A stretch of DNA of 64,000 nucleotides from an uncultured Campylobacter sp. (GTDB taxonomy: Bacteria > Campylobacterota > Campylobacteria > Campylobacterales > Campylobacteraceae): contig NZ_CALHVM010000048.1 of assembly GCF_938039205.1 (NCBI RefSeq), positions 28,902-92,901 of the forward strand. Direction: 5' to 3'. Below the pieces are notes generated by a model. The model made no database searches. It was not told the DNA's origin and worked only from the letters and a program-made list of their open reading frames with translations. Position numbers and translations under genes: made by a program. This document shows, piece by piece, positions 7,149 through 15,435 of this stretch (position 1 is its first letter; each line of letters starts with the position of its first letter).

Positions 7149-9178
7149 GCGAAACAAAAGAACTGATCGTGGAGATCGGCGTCGAGGAGTTGCCGGCGAT
7201 CCCGTTTTTAAAAGAGTGCGGCAACGTCGCGGCAAAGTGGCGCGAGACTCTAGCGCAAAACGGCCTAGATAGCGAGTGCGAGTTTTACTATACGCCGCGC
7301 AGGATCGCGTTTTATCACCCGAAATTTGCGGTGCGTCAGGAGGACGGATTTAGCGAGTTTATCGGTGCGCCCAGACAAGTCGCGCTAAAAGACGGCGCAT
7401 GGACGCCGGCTGCGCTAAGCTTTGCTAAAAAATGCGGTATCGATGAATCTGAGCTAAAATTTGAAACCGTCGGCGGCAAAGAGGTGCTCTACTACAAAAA
7501 GCCAGTCGCGGGCAAGCCTAGTTCTGAGCTTCTGGGCGATATGATCGAGAAGTTTTTGCTCGGCTTAAATTTCGGTAAATCTATGCGCTGGGGCGAGGGT
7601 AAATTTGAGTTTATCCGCCCGATTCGCTCTTTTTTATGTTTGCTTGGAGACGAGGTCGTTAAATTTAACAAATTTGACGTTGAAAGCGGCGATACGATTT
7701 TCATGCATAGAAGCGTAAGCTACGATAAATTTACCGTCAAAAACGCCAAAGATTATTTCGCTGCGATGCCTAAAATCGGCGTAATCCTCGATCAAAACGC
7801 GCGCAGAGAGAAAATTTTGAGCGAATTTAAACAGATCGAAGCCAAAAACGGCGTAACGGTCGAGGTGGACGAGGCGCTGCTAGACGAGGTCGTAGCGATC
7901 ACCGAGCATCCGACTGCGCTGCTTGGCGGATTTGAGCGGGAGTTTTTGGAGGTGCCTAGCGAAGTCATCATCACCTCGATGAAGGAAAATCAGAGGTATT
8001 TTCCCGTTTTTGATGGCGGCAAGCTCGCCAATCGCTTCGTGGTCGTGAGCAACGCTATCTCGCCAGAGCCAGCGCTCATCGTAAAGGGCAACGAAAAGGT
8101 TTTGCGTGCGAGACTTAGCGACGCGATGTTTTTCTGGCGTAGCGACCTGGCGCATGAGTTTGGCCCAGAAAAGCTAAAAAATATCACCTATCTAAAAGAG
8201 CTTGGCAGCACATACGACAAAAGCGTACGCGAGCTAGGCGTTGCAAAACGGCTGGCTAAAATCTGCGCCGATCGTCTAAAAGCGTGCGCGGGAGAGGGCT
8301 ACGAGGCGCTGCTGGAGCGCGCCGTGATGCTGAGCAAGGCCGATCTAACCACGCAGATGGTGTATGAATTTACCGAGCTTCAAGGCGTGATGGGTGGCTA
8401 CTACGCGGCGGCTAAGGGCGAAAACGAAAACGTCGTAACCGCGATCAAGGAGCAGTACTTGCCGAGCGGTGAGGCTAGCGCGCTACCTAGCACTATATTT
8501 AGCTCCGTCGTCGCGCTCGCGATCAAGCTCGAGACGTTAATCGGGCTCTTTAGCGCGGGTAAGATCCCAAGCGGCAACAAGGACCCGTATGCGCTGCGCC
8601 GCGCGGCTAACGGCGTTATAAAGATAATCCAAAACGAAAATCTAAACCTTGATATCGCGGCGTTTTTGCGCGAGACGGCGGAGGGCTACGCCAAATTTGA
8701 CGTCGAGGCGCTGATAGGATTTATATTTGATAGGCTTTATACATTTTTTGACGTGAACCCGTCCGTCGTAAAGGCTTGCCTGGCTAGCAAAAAGGGCGAC
8801 GTACTCGCGCAGTGCGAGGCGATCGACGCTCTAGGCGCTATCTGCGCGGCAGATGACTTTAGGCAAAATTTCAGCACCTTTAAGCGTCTGGCAAACATCA
8901 TCAAGGACGAAAATTTCGGCGCGGTCGATGAAGCTAAATTTGAAAACGAGAGCGAGAAAAAGCTATTTGACGCCTTTAAGTCCGCAGTAAAAGCAGGTGG
9001 CACATATAGCGAACGCCTAAAAAATCTTTTCGGTCTAAAAGCCGCGATAGACGAGTTTTTCGACAACGTAATGATAAACGCCGAGGATGAGCTCGTGCGT
9101 AAAAACCGCCTTGCGCTCGTGGGGCAAATTTATGCGGAATTTCTCAAAATCGCCGATATAAAAGAGATAAGCCTATAA
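7145..9178 (+). CDS. glyS: Glycine--tRNA ligase beta subunit
   Basis: The beta chain of the bacterial alpha2beta2 glycyl-tRNA synthetase, needed for tRNA-Gly recognition and charging. It has 677 residues, the normal size. Recognisable family stretches are the N-terminal ELIVEIGVEELPA, the SMRWG block near residue 145, EHPTALLGGFEREFLEVP, KENQRYFPVFD and the C-terminal anticodon-binding-like helices. The alpha subunit (glyQ) is not adjacent, as is usual in Campylobacter. Translation is coupled to the preceding 42-residue gene. Confidence 0.97.
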   Translation: MSETKELIVEIGVEELPAIPFLKECGNVAAKWRETLAQNGLDSECEFYYTPRRIAFYHPKFAVRQEDGFSEFIGAPRQVALKDGAWTPAALSFAKKCGIDESELKFETVGGKEVLYYKKPVAGKPSSELLGDMIEKFLLGLNFGKSMRWGEGKFEFIRPIRSFLCLLGDEVVKFNKFDVESGDTIFMHRSVSYDKFTVKNAKDYFAAMPKIGVILDQNARREKILSEFKQIEAKNGVTVEVDEALLDEVVAITEHPTALLGGFEREFLEVPSEVIITSMKENQRYFPVFDGGKLANRFVVVSNAISPEPALIVKGNEKVLRARLSDAMFFWRSDLAHEFGPEKLKNITYLKELGSTYDKSVRELGVAKRLAKICADRLKACAGEGYEALLERAVMLSKADLTTQMVYEFTELQGVMGGYYAAAKGENENVVTAIKEQYLPSGEASALPSTIFSSVVALAIKLETLIGLFSAGKIPSGNKDPYALRRAANGVIKIIQNENLNLDIAAFLRETAEGYAKFDVEALIGFIFDRLYTFFDVNPSVVKACLASKKGDVLAQCEAIDALGAICAADDFRQNFSTFKRLANIIKDENFGAVDEAKFENESEKKLFDAFKSAVKAGGTYSERLKNLFGLKAAIDEFFDNVMINAEDELVRKNRLALVGQIYAEFLKIADIKEISL

Positions 9179-9180
9179 AC

Positions 9181-9570
9181 TCTAGAAGCGGTGCTGCCGC
9201 TTCTGCACTCAGCTTGGGGCGCCAATGCTTAGGTGTAGTTTGCGGAGGTATAGCCTTTGCCATGTTTGGCAATCCTGAAAAAATCAACCTAGACCTAACC
9301 CAAGGCGCCGTGCTGCTGTGGCTTGGCATCGGAGCTAGCGGTCTTGGATACTTTTTATGGAACAAGGGCGCATGCGAGGTAGATAGCGGAACCCTAGCTA
9401 TCATGAATAACGCCCTCATACCTGCTGCTATCATCGTAAATTTAGTATTTTGGCATAAAGACGCGGACATATTAAGACTCTGCCTAGGCGGTGCGGTGAT
9501 TTATATCTCGCTACTGATTCATAATAAAATCATCGCACACTACGAGCGAGCAAGCGTGGTGGCAAAATAA
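9181..9570 (+). pseudogene. C-terminal remnant of an EamA/DMT-family transporter
   Basis: About 120 residues resemble the last four or five helices of a ten-helix EamA-type permease. The landmarks are a WLGIGASGLGYFLWNKG stretch and GTLAIMNNALIPAAIIVNL, both typical of the second repeat. The open frame runs back into glyS without a credible start or the first half of the protein, so the gene is a 5'-deleted fragment. It marks a rearranged junction at the left edge of the prophage-like region. Whether the missing half was lost at element insertion is not visible. Confidence 0.75.
9184..9204 (+). terminator. Hairpin after glyS
   Basis: AGAAGCGG at 9184-9191 and CCGCTTCT at 9197-9204 form a perfect 8-bp stem with a 5-base loop, six bases after the glyS stop. 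No T-run follows, so termination is uncertain. The hairpin also lies in frame with the transporter remnant that follows. Confidence 0.4.
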
Positions 9571-9743
9571 TCTAAATTTAAAGCCAAAATTAGCTAAAAT
9601 TAAAACTAGCGGGACGTTTAGGCTTGCTGTCGTAGCGGTTGCTCAGTGGTTTGATTTGCAACCGTAAATCCATATTCTTTAATTTAAAAAATAGAATTTA
9701 ATGAGTTCGTGGATTATTATGAAATAGCCTTTAAGCTTGCAAA

Positions 9744-9767
9744 AGAGTTTTAAGGCTCTAAAACTCT
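9744..9767 (-). terminator. Hairpin overlapping the stop of the 57-residue membrane gene
   Basis: AGAGTTTTA (9744-9752) and TAAAACTCT (9759-9767) form a perfect 9-bp stem. Read on the minus strand, the stop codon lies inside the stem and three T follow. It probably ends the leftward small membrane gene. Confidence 0.5.
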
Positions 9768-9923
9768 AGCCTCAAATTTTCTCTCTTTTCTGAAATATTT
9801 AAAATATATGTAAATGCAAAATAGCGGGATAGAAATATACCAAAAAGCGAAAACTAAGACATAAAAAACCGCAAACCCCATCAACCCTATACCTATCACT
9901 AGGGCAAGCAGCAAATCGTCCAT
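9750..9923 (-). CDS. 57-residue membrane protein at the left end of the element
   Basis: The start (MDDLLLALVIG) is chosen for the GGAGG ribosome site eight bases upstream; two earlier in-frame ATGs lack one. The protein is almost entirely hydrophobic up to a basic, aromatic tail (YIYFKYFRKERKFEARV), so it is a one- or two-helix inner-membrane protein. No family is recognised. It points leftward, opposite to the tape-measure gene. It could be phage cargo or a host gene at the boundary. Confidence 0.55.
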   Translation of the reverse strand: MDDLLLALVIGIGLMGFAVFYVLVFAFWYISIPLFCIYIYFKYFRKERKFEARVLEP

Positions 9924-10013
9924 CTTTAGCGCCTCCATTGTATAAATTTGCATCTTAATTTTAATAATATCAAGATAAAAAAAGGCTGAAATATGGCAAA
10001 ATCAGCAGAGCGT

Positions 10014-10030
10014 TTTTCGCGTAGCGAAAA
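10014..10030 (+). repeat. TTTTCGC-GTA-GCGAAAA hairpin before the tape-measure gene
   Basis: A perfect 7-bp inverted repeat with a GTA loop lies in an 18-codon frame (9993-10049) just before the tape-measure ribosome site. A second motif with the same GCGTAGC core follows at 10041-10050. A related hairpin, GGAGC-GTA-GCTCC, is found inside the helicase gene at 20411-20423. Confidence 0.5.
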
Positions 10031-10053
10031 GATTTCTAAAGGAGCGTAGCGGG

Positions 10054-12549
10054 ATGGCAAAAAATGCAACTCTAACATTCGGGATGGACTTAAGCGACTT
10101 CGACAAGGCGATGAAGTCGATCAATAAACAAGCCACTAGCCTAAGCGATCAGATAAATAAAGCTACTCAGGGCGCGATGCAAGCCTATAAAAACGGTCTA
10201 AGCGAGCTTAAAGCAAACCCGTTTCAAAGCGCGAAATTTCACACTGATATGGCGAAGCTAAAGGATGACATCAAAAAGGCTACGACGCACAAGCTAAATT
10301 TAGACATCGAAGACGCTAAGAAAAATCTCGAAGGGCTAAAAACCCAAGCTATCGCCGCTGTGGGCAGTATAATGGCAATCTCAAAACCTATAAGCGCAGC
10401 GATCGACTTTGAGAGTTCTATGGCCGACGTTAAAAAAGTAGTCGATTTTAGTGGTGCGGATGAGGTCAAGCAGTTTGCGGACGGCATTATGAAGATGAGC
10501 CGCGAGATCCCATTAAGCGTCAATGAGCTAGCCCAAATCACGGCAAGCGGCGGGCAGCTAGGCATCGCTAAAGAAAATTTGATAGACTTCACGACTACAG
10601 CGGCTAAGATGGGCGTCGCCTTTGATATGAGCGCCAAAGAGGCGGGTGATAATATGGCTACGATGATGAATATATTTGGCATGGACGTCAAACGAGTGGG
10701 TGAGCTAGGCGACACGATAAATCACATCTCAAACAACTCCGCAGCCACCGCAAACAAAATAGTTAATGCTCTAGGACGTATTGCGGGTAACGCTAAAGAC
10801 TTTGGGCTTAGCGCAGACGCCGCGAGCGGACTAGCCAGTAGCTTTATCGCCCTAGGCAAAGCCCCCGAAGTAGCTGCGACCGCGATTAACTCCATGCTAA
10901 CCACACTAAACAATGCCGACAACGCTAGCGACTCGGTTAAAGCCGCATTTGAGCAGATCGGTATCGACGGCAAAGAGCTAAAACAAGCGATCATCAAAAA
11001 CCCTCAAAAAGCTTTAACCAACTTTTTACATGCGCTCTCAAATATCCCAAAAGAGAGCAAAACGGGTGTTTTGACGGCGATATTCGGTAAAAACTTCGGC
11101 GATGATCTCTCGCTAGTAACGGGTGCGATCGAGAATTACGATAAGGCGATGAAGCTAAGCGCGGATAAGGCAAAAGCCGGATCGATGGATAGAGAATTTA
11201 AGTCGCGAAGCGAAACGACGGCAAATAATATCCAACTAATGAAAAGTGCGTTTAACGAGATCGCGATAAATGTCGGCGCGGCGTTTTTACCAGCTTTAAA
11301 TTTAGTTATTGACGGTATTAAAAAGATCAGTTATGCCTTTTCGTGGTTTGCTGACGCATTCCCAGGCGTGATAAAATACTCGTTTGGCGCGGTTATTGCC
11401 TTAACGGCCGTTAGAACTGCGCTCATCGCGAAGCAAGCCGCATTAAGCCTTGCTACGCTAATGCTCGGAAATTATCGTAAGGTATTGCAACTTTTGCCGT
11501 TTGATTGCTTGCAGCTGGGCGGCTCGCTAAAAGATTGCGGTATCGCGGCGAGGTTTAAAGCAATGTGGCTAAATGCAGCCGCGAGAGCATCTACTCTTTG
11601 GAGCGCTAGCACCGCGGCAGCTAGCTCAAAATCCGCTCTTTTCGTCGGCGCTCTCAAAAATATCGGGGTAGCTTTTAGAGCGCTTAGCGCGGCATTTTTG
11701 AGCAATCCTATCGGACTTGCTTTGACGGCGCTCGCGGCCGTCGCTTTTGCGGCTTATAAATACTGGGATGAGTTAAAGGCATTTTTTAGCGGATTTTTTG
11801 ATGGCATAATGACCGGACTAAAACCGCTAACGGATAGCTTTAGCAGGGCGTGGGATGCGATAAAGTCCGCCTTTGCTCCGATTGTCGATCTCTTTGGAGC
11901 ACTATTTGGCGTTACAAAAGCTAGCGAGGGCGAGCTAGGGGCGTTAAAAGATACGGGCGCTAGCTTTGGCCAGACTCTAGGCGCAGTGCTTAGCGTGCTT
12001 TTGTATCCTTTTGAGGCGCTAGCGAACATCATAACCGCCGTCGGTTTAATAATCGACATCGTCAAAATCAAGGGCACGCAGTGGATAGAGGCTTTTGGTG
12101 AGGAGCTTAATTGGTGGCGCGATCTTTTCGGCAATATAGGCGAGTGGATATTGCAGAAATTTGATGCAGTCGTTGAGGGGATAAAAGGCTTTTTTGCGGG
12201 CTTTTTTGATTGGCTAGCGGAGAAATTTGCATTTGTAACCGATAGTATAAAAGCGGTTACGGACTTCGCGGGATCTGCCACGCAAGGCGCGAAGGATATA
12301 CTAGGCATCGGCGACGGCAAGGAAACTAACTGGTATAATCCTTTTAGCTGGTTTAATGACGAAGCGCCACAAACGACGGCAGGGTCTGTGGATAAAATCG
12401 CGCAGGATCGCCGCGAGATGAGGGCGCAAACGAGCCAAAATCAAATAACCGACAATAAAAAGATCGATATAAATTTATACGGATCGCAAGCTACTCCGCA
12501 AGCCGTGGCGCAGGCTGTGAGCGATAACGGGTATAGTTTTGGGGATTAG
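10054..12549 (+). CDS. Phage tail tape measure protein (TP901-core type)
   Basis: An 831-residue tape measure protein, which sets tail length and helps DNA ejection in long-tailed phages. Residues 1-100 are helical and coiled. Residues 120-400 match the TP901-type core (DFESSMADVKKVVDF, ASGGQLGIA, TAAKMGVAFDMS, MNIFGMD). Hydrophobic helices (about 440-480 and 545-575) and repeated aromatic segments follow. The start is supported by an AAGGAG site upstream. No other tail, head or packaging gene is near, so it is stranded. It may be a relic or a part used by a satellite. Confidence 0.9.
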   Translation: MAKNATLTFGMDLSDFDKAMKSINKQATSLSDQINKATQGAMQAYKNGLSELKANPFQSAKFHTDMAKLKDDIKKATTHKLNLDIEDAKKNLEGLKTQAIAAVGSIMAISKPISAAIDFESSMADVKKVVDFSGADEVKQFADGIMKMSREIPLSVNELAQITASGGQLGIAKENLIDFTTTAAKMGVAFDMSAKEAGDNMATMMNIFGMDVKRVGELGDTINHISNNSAATANKIVNALGRIAGNAKDFGLSADAASGLASSFIALGKAPEVAATAINSMLTTLNNADNASDSVKAAFEQIGIDGKELKQAIIKNPQKALTNFLHALSNIPKESKTGVLTAIFGKNFGDDLSLVTGAIENYDKAMKLSADKAKAGSMDREFKSRSETTANNIQLMKSAFNEIAINVGAAFLPALNLVIDGIKKISYAFSWFADAFPGVIKYSFGAVIALTAVRTALIAKQAALSLATLMLGNYRKVLQLLPFDCLQLGGSLKDCGIAARFKAMWLNAAARASTLWSASTAAASSKSALFVGALKNIGVAFRALSAAFLSNPIGLALTALAAVAFAAYKYWDELKAFFSGFFDGIMTGLKPLTDSFSRAWDAIKSAFAPIVDLFGALFGVTKASEGELGALKDTGASFGQTLGAVLSVLLYPFEALANIITAVGLIIDIVKIKGTQWIEAFGEELNWWRDLFGNIGEWILQKFDAVVEGIKGFFAGFFDWLAEKFAFVTDSIKAVTDFAGSATQGAKDILGIGDGKETNWYNPFSWFNDEAPQTTAGSVDKIAQDRREMRAQTSQNQITDNKKIDINLYGSQATPQAVAQAVSDNGYSFGD

Positions 12550-12550
12550 G

Positions 12551-13126
12551 CTAACCCCTCTGCGTTCCTTCCCTTAGTCTAGTAAAATGATAAGATAGTT
12601 TAAATAAAAAAGCATAAAATCCGTAGTTGCTCAAAGAAGCTATTTTATTTATTATTGCTTCGCTAAATTTACTATAATCTAGGTGCATCGTTCTATCTAG
12701 CAAAGCTACCGTATCGTTCGGCAAATAAAACATATTTGTTACTCGTTGCTTTTTTATCGCATCTATTTGACTGTTTATAGACTGCTCGTCTTTTCCGTTT
12801 TCCTTGAATGTTCTTTTCATTTTTTCAAGGCTGAGAATCACCACGAACGATACGCAAATAGGAAAATTGCGTTCATTTTCGCTACTGTTATCGCAAGAGT
12901 TGGATATTATCATTACTTTGGCGTTACGCCCGTCGTATATATTTTTACACTCCACTATATCGGACTGCAAGAGTTTGGGCTTATGCTCGTTAAATATATC
13001 TTCGGGCATTATCATTTTTTCCAAGTTGTCCGGAAAACCATCAAGCGAATTTTTTAAAGCATTTTTAGCATCATCGCTTAGATATTGCGGTAGATACTTT
13101 TGTATATCGCTTTGCGGAATTCCCAT
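12551..13126 (-). CDS. Third gene of the repressor-linked cassette: unknown protein, 191 residues
   Basis: A soluble protein of unknown function. Notable stretches are MIISNSCDNSSEN near residue 72, a charged helical middle, FYLPNDTVALLDRTMHLDYSK near 130 and a terminal aromatic block (SNYGFYAFLFKLSYHFTRLRE). These look like conserved motifs of a family I cannot name. Its ATG follows the preceding gene's stop by one base, and it ends two bases from the tape-measure stop in a convergent arrangement. Base composition is clearly more AT-rich than the flanking phage genes, as in its two partners. Confidence 0.8.
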   Translation of the reverse strand: MGIPQSDIQKYLPQYLSDDAKNALKNSLDGFPDNLEKMIMPEDIFNEHKPKLLQSDIVECKNIYDGRNAKVMIISNSCDNSSENERNFPICVSFVVILSLEKMKRTFKENGKDEQSINSQIDAIKKQRVTNMFYLPNDTVALLDRTMHLDYSKFSEAIINKIASLSNYGFYAFLFKLSYHFTRLREGTQRG

Positions 13127-13127
13127 A

Positions 13128-13412
13128 TTAAGCCAATAAATCCATTATGTTATCATTGATTATTTTTGCGAAATCGGCATCCAAATCATGGGAATTCTTT
13201 ACGATATTTTCGGCGAAATTTAACATGCTCCTAAACAATCGGCTATCAATACTATTTACCTGATTAAAAGAGCTTATATCTGAAAGCTTACTCGTATTGT
13301 TTTGCAAAAATAGATTTTTTGGCATATTGGCCTCAGTGGCAGTTAATGCTGAGGCTATAAGCATCGCGGGGAATATCATTTTTATATTAGTATTCTGGAT
13401 TGAATTTGGCAT
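13128..13412 (-). CDS. Second gene of the cassette: small exported or membrane-anchored protein, 94 residues
   Basis: The start at 13412 is supported by a GAGGAG ribosome site and lies inside the 3' end of the upstream gene. A hydrophobic segment (MIFPAMLIASALTATEA, about residues 12-28) resembles a signal peptide or membrane anchor, possibly with initiation at the inner Met. The rest is polar and helical, ending INDNIMDLLA. No known domain is seen. Its place between two soluble proteins suggests the membrane-facing part of a three-component system (inference). Confidence 0.75.
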   Translation of the reverse strand: MPNSIQNTNIKMIFPAMLIASALTATEANMPKNLFLQNNTSKLSDISSFNQVNSIDSRLFRSMLNFAENIVKNSHDLDADFAKIINDNIMDLLA

Positions 13413-14124
13413 TTATATACTCCTCTTTGATGATTGAAAAAAACAGCTTCTTATTACTCTCGTGCATTTTTTCCAGTATTTCTTTTATATTATTTACGTC
13501 TATATCTGAATCTACAAAAATAGTCTTTATATCTATGGTCGAGCCGGCTGTGTTTTTATTGCCTACTATGGCCTGTGCCGATCCGTTTATACTTATGTTG
13601 TTTGTTATACCCTCGAAAGTCTCTGAAAAACTTAATTGCTTACTAGTGCATTCTACCGGGTAGTCTATTTTTATATTTATTTTTTTAAACATATCCTCGT
13701 CTTGGAAAAAATCTATATTTTGATACTCTAAATTTATAATCTTTTTTATAACTTTGGATTTGTCTATACACGCTATAAATTTTTCTATTTCAGACCTAAA
13801 ATAATCTCTCCATCCGCCGTATTCTATTCCGTAGGCTTTATCGTATGCTATCGACACTATTTTGCCGCCTATTTGTATCGAGTATTGCTTGCTATCGTCT
13901 AGTAGCGTATATACTGGCATGAATTTTAAGTTATCGTCATTCTCTCTTATCTCGGGCGGGATGTTTATTATCGGCATAGGAAAACTTTTAAAAGTTCCTA
14001 GGCTACTTTGAATATTTTGATACAAAATTCCAAAAATGGCCTCAGTCGGAATTGTTGAATCAAATTTTATATTTATGGCCGATATTAACAATGGAGCTGG
14101 ATTGAGTTTTTTTGGGATGTTCAT
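13387..14124 (-). CDS. First gene of the cassette: TIGR04255-like protein, 245 residues
   Basis: The length and layout match the sporadically distributed TIGR04255 family: an N-terminal strand of the NPAPLLISAINIKF kind, a Pro/Arg block (INIPPEIRENDDNLKFMPVY), YSIQIGGKIVSIAY near residue 80, a GWRDYFRSEIEKFI segment and the NLEYQNID strand. The biochemical role of that family is not known to me. The gene is preceded by two -10-like boxes and a weak AGAAG ribosome site. It overlaps the next gene by 26 bases and follows the repressor in the same direction. The assignment is from memory of the family pattern. Confidence 0.7.
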   Translation of the reverse strand: MNIPKKLNPAPLLISAINIKFDSTIPTEAIFGILYQNIQSSLGTFKSFPMPIINIPPEIRENDDNLKFMPVYTLLDDSKQYSIQIGGKIVSIAYDKAYGIEYGGWRDYFRSEIEKFIACIDKSKVIKKIINLEYQNIDFFQDEDMFKKINIKIDYPVECTSKQLSFSETFEGITNNISINGSAQAIVGNKNTAGSTIDIKTIFVDSDIDVNNIKEILEKMHESNKKLFFSIIKEEYINAKFNPEY

Positions 14125-14148
14125 AATATTCTTCTTTTTTCTAGTAAA

Positions 14149-14195
14149 TCGTATAATTATAGTATTTTTTATTGAATTATACCTTTAAAAATGTC
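14149..14195 (-). promoter_or_regulatory. Promoter region of the three-gene cassette
   Basis: On the minus strand, TATAAT occurs at 14156-14161 and again at 14176-14181 in a strongly AT-rich stretch between the repressor stop and the cassette start. This would let the cassette be expressed from its own promoter in the lysogen, as well as by readthrough from the repressor. Confidence 0.45.
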
Positions 14196-14205
14196 GTTTT
14201 TCAGA

Positions 14206-14868
14206 CTATATTATACTTTTTATCACTTTACCCACGATTTTAAAATGCTCCTGGGTTTCGTTTAGATCGATCTCGTAGCTTTGAAAATTCGGATTAACTG
14301 AAACGATTTTAAGCATGCCGCGCGGCGTGAGTTGCAGGATTTTTACCATGAGCTGATCGCTAAAATTTACCACGTAAAGCCCGTCTCCGGTAAATGCGCT
14401 GTCCTCGCGAAAAATAACCCAATCCCCGCTCCTTAGCATCGGCGTCATGCTCTCGCCGTCTACCTCCATGCTGTTGAGGTTTTTGCCGGGCGGGACTTTA
14501 AAAAACGCCTTAGCAATCGGCATTAGCTCGCCCGTTTGGTAGCTCCTCACGCCCTCTAGCTCGTTACCGCCGCCCGCGCTTGCTTTAACGGAGGTCGTTT
14601 TGCGGATGAAGTAGAGATGATCGGTATCAACTGAATCCGATTGATCATAAACACTATCATCGCCATCGCCAACAGCCCCAATAAGCTTATCCAAGCTAAC
14701 ACCTATCCTATACGCCAAAATGGCTAAAGTTTTTTCTGGGATTTCGCCCCTAGTTTTCCAAGTATTGAAATTTTTAGGGCTAACCTCTAGTTTTTGACTA
14801 AGTTCTCTGATGGTTTTTGCGCCTGTTAGTTTCTTCAAAACGCCCACTACTTCATCATAATACGCCAT
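14206..14868 (-). CDS. CI-type phage repressor (HTH plus S24 peptidase domain)
   Basis: The lysogeny regulator of the element. The N-terminal helix-turn-helix (about residues 5-65, TIRELSQKLEVSPKNFNTWK) resembles phage CI repressors. The C-terminal LexA-like peptidase domain has the nucleophile Ser in VDGESMTPML and the partner Lys in LMVKIL. An Ala-Gly pair at ASAGGG in the linker is a likely self-cleavage site, so DNA damage could induce the element. An AAGGG ribosome site precedes the ATG. It is divergent from the early genes, with the operator between. Confidence 0.92.
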   Translation of the reverse strand: MAYYDEVVGVLKKLTGAKTIRELSQKLEVSPKNFNTWKTRGEIPEKTLAILAYRIGVSLDKLIGAVGDGDDSVYDQSDSVDTDHLYFIRKTTSVKASAGGGNELEGVRSYQTGELMPIAKAFFKVPPGKNLNSMEVDGESMTPMLRSGDWVIFREDSAFTGDGLYVVNFSDQLMVKILQLTPRGMLKIVSVNPNFQSYEIDLNETQEHFKIVGKVIKSII

Positions 14869-14905
14869 TTGTTTCCCTTTCTTAGAAAATTTACTTCAAA
14901 AACTC

Positions 14906-14934
14906 TTGACAAAATACTTCAAATGAAGTATAAT
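14906..14934 (+). promoter_or_regulatory. Rightward early promoter with palindromic repressor operator
   Basis: TTGACA at 14906-14911, a 17-base spacer and TATAAT at 14929-14934 make a perfect sigma-70 consensus. The spacer and -10 box carry ATACTTCA-AA-TGAAGTAT (14914-14931), an 8-bp inverted repeat. A further half-like site TTACTTCAA lies at 14891-14899. A repressor bound here would block the polymerase. The geometry makes it the probable operator of the divergent CI-type repressor. Confidence 0.8.
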
Positions 14935-15007
14935 TCAAATATCAATTAAGCAATTATACCAAAAACGCGCAAAGTTAAGGCGCGAGTTCTTTAAAAAGGT
15001 TAAAACG

Positions 15008-15094
15008 ATGATTTTGATTTTCTTGATTTTAGGCGTGATGATCGGAACGTTTACGGCGACTTTGGTAGCTTGGATGCTGGGGATGTTTGACTAA
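15008..15094 (+). CDS. 28-residue hydrophobic peptide, first rightward early gene
   Basis: The frame MILIFLILGVMIGTFTATL, then VAWMLGMFD, is one transmembrane helix. It is the first frame after the consensus early promoter and has a GGTTAAAACG-type leader only, with no clear ribosome site. It may be a real membrane peptide or a leader. Its stop overlaps the end of the leftward interrupted gene on the other strand. Confidence 0.4.
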   Translation: MILIFLILGVMIGTFTATLVAWMLGMFD

Positions 15095-15390
15095 AAGCGC
15101 GTGAAAGCTTGGCACCTTTGCCCGGTAAGTTCGCAGGTTTTCTTGCTGCAATTTTCGCAAATCGCGATGATGGGCTTGTCGTTTTTAAAGCCTATTTGGG
15201 CTTGGCGTTTCGTATAGCCGTCTTTGAAATGAAGGACGCACTCGAAATTTTTAAACGTAGTCGGAATTCTAGCTTGGAAAATACGCTAAGCCGAGTATGA
15301 GCCAAAGCCGAAGCCGCCGATAAAACCGACGATAAAGGCGTGTGTAACGTCGCCGAAAATATCGGCTAAAAAATTTAAAAAAACTTCCAT
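15091..15390 (-). pseudogene. Small phage gene interrupted by an in-frame TAG
   Basis: On the minus strand an ATG with an upstream AAAGG begins a 34-codon frame ending ...GSYSA and TAG (15286-15288). The same frame continues after the stop for 64 more codons without an in-frame ATG, GTG or TTG near its start. That part contains CENCSKKTC and ELTGQRC, four cysteines spaced like a metal site. The two parts read as one protein of about 99 residues split by an amber codon. It is either a mutated gene or a read-through product. The family is unknown. Confidence 0.5.
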
Positions 15391-15435
15391 CTAAAAGCCT
15401 TTTTTTAGATGAGATTATACCAAAAAGGACGAAAA

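Noticed and set aside
9601..9690. CGGTTGC/GCAACCG stem-loop that recalls a tRNA arm or small RNA
   Set aside because: No complete cloverleaf or promoter. Only an isolated 7-bp stem can be seen.
9993..10049. 18-codon frame MAKSAERFSRSEKISKGA before the tape measure
   Set aside because: No ribosome site, and it consists largely of the hairpin repeat; more likely the tail of a lost upstream gene or a leader.
12746..13139. Two rightward frames of about 100 codons
   Set aside because: Antisense to the third cassette gene, without ribosome sites.
15109..15300. Rightward frame of 63 codons in the early region
   Set aside because: It is antisense to the interrupted cysteine-containing gene, starts with TTG and lacks a ribosome site.
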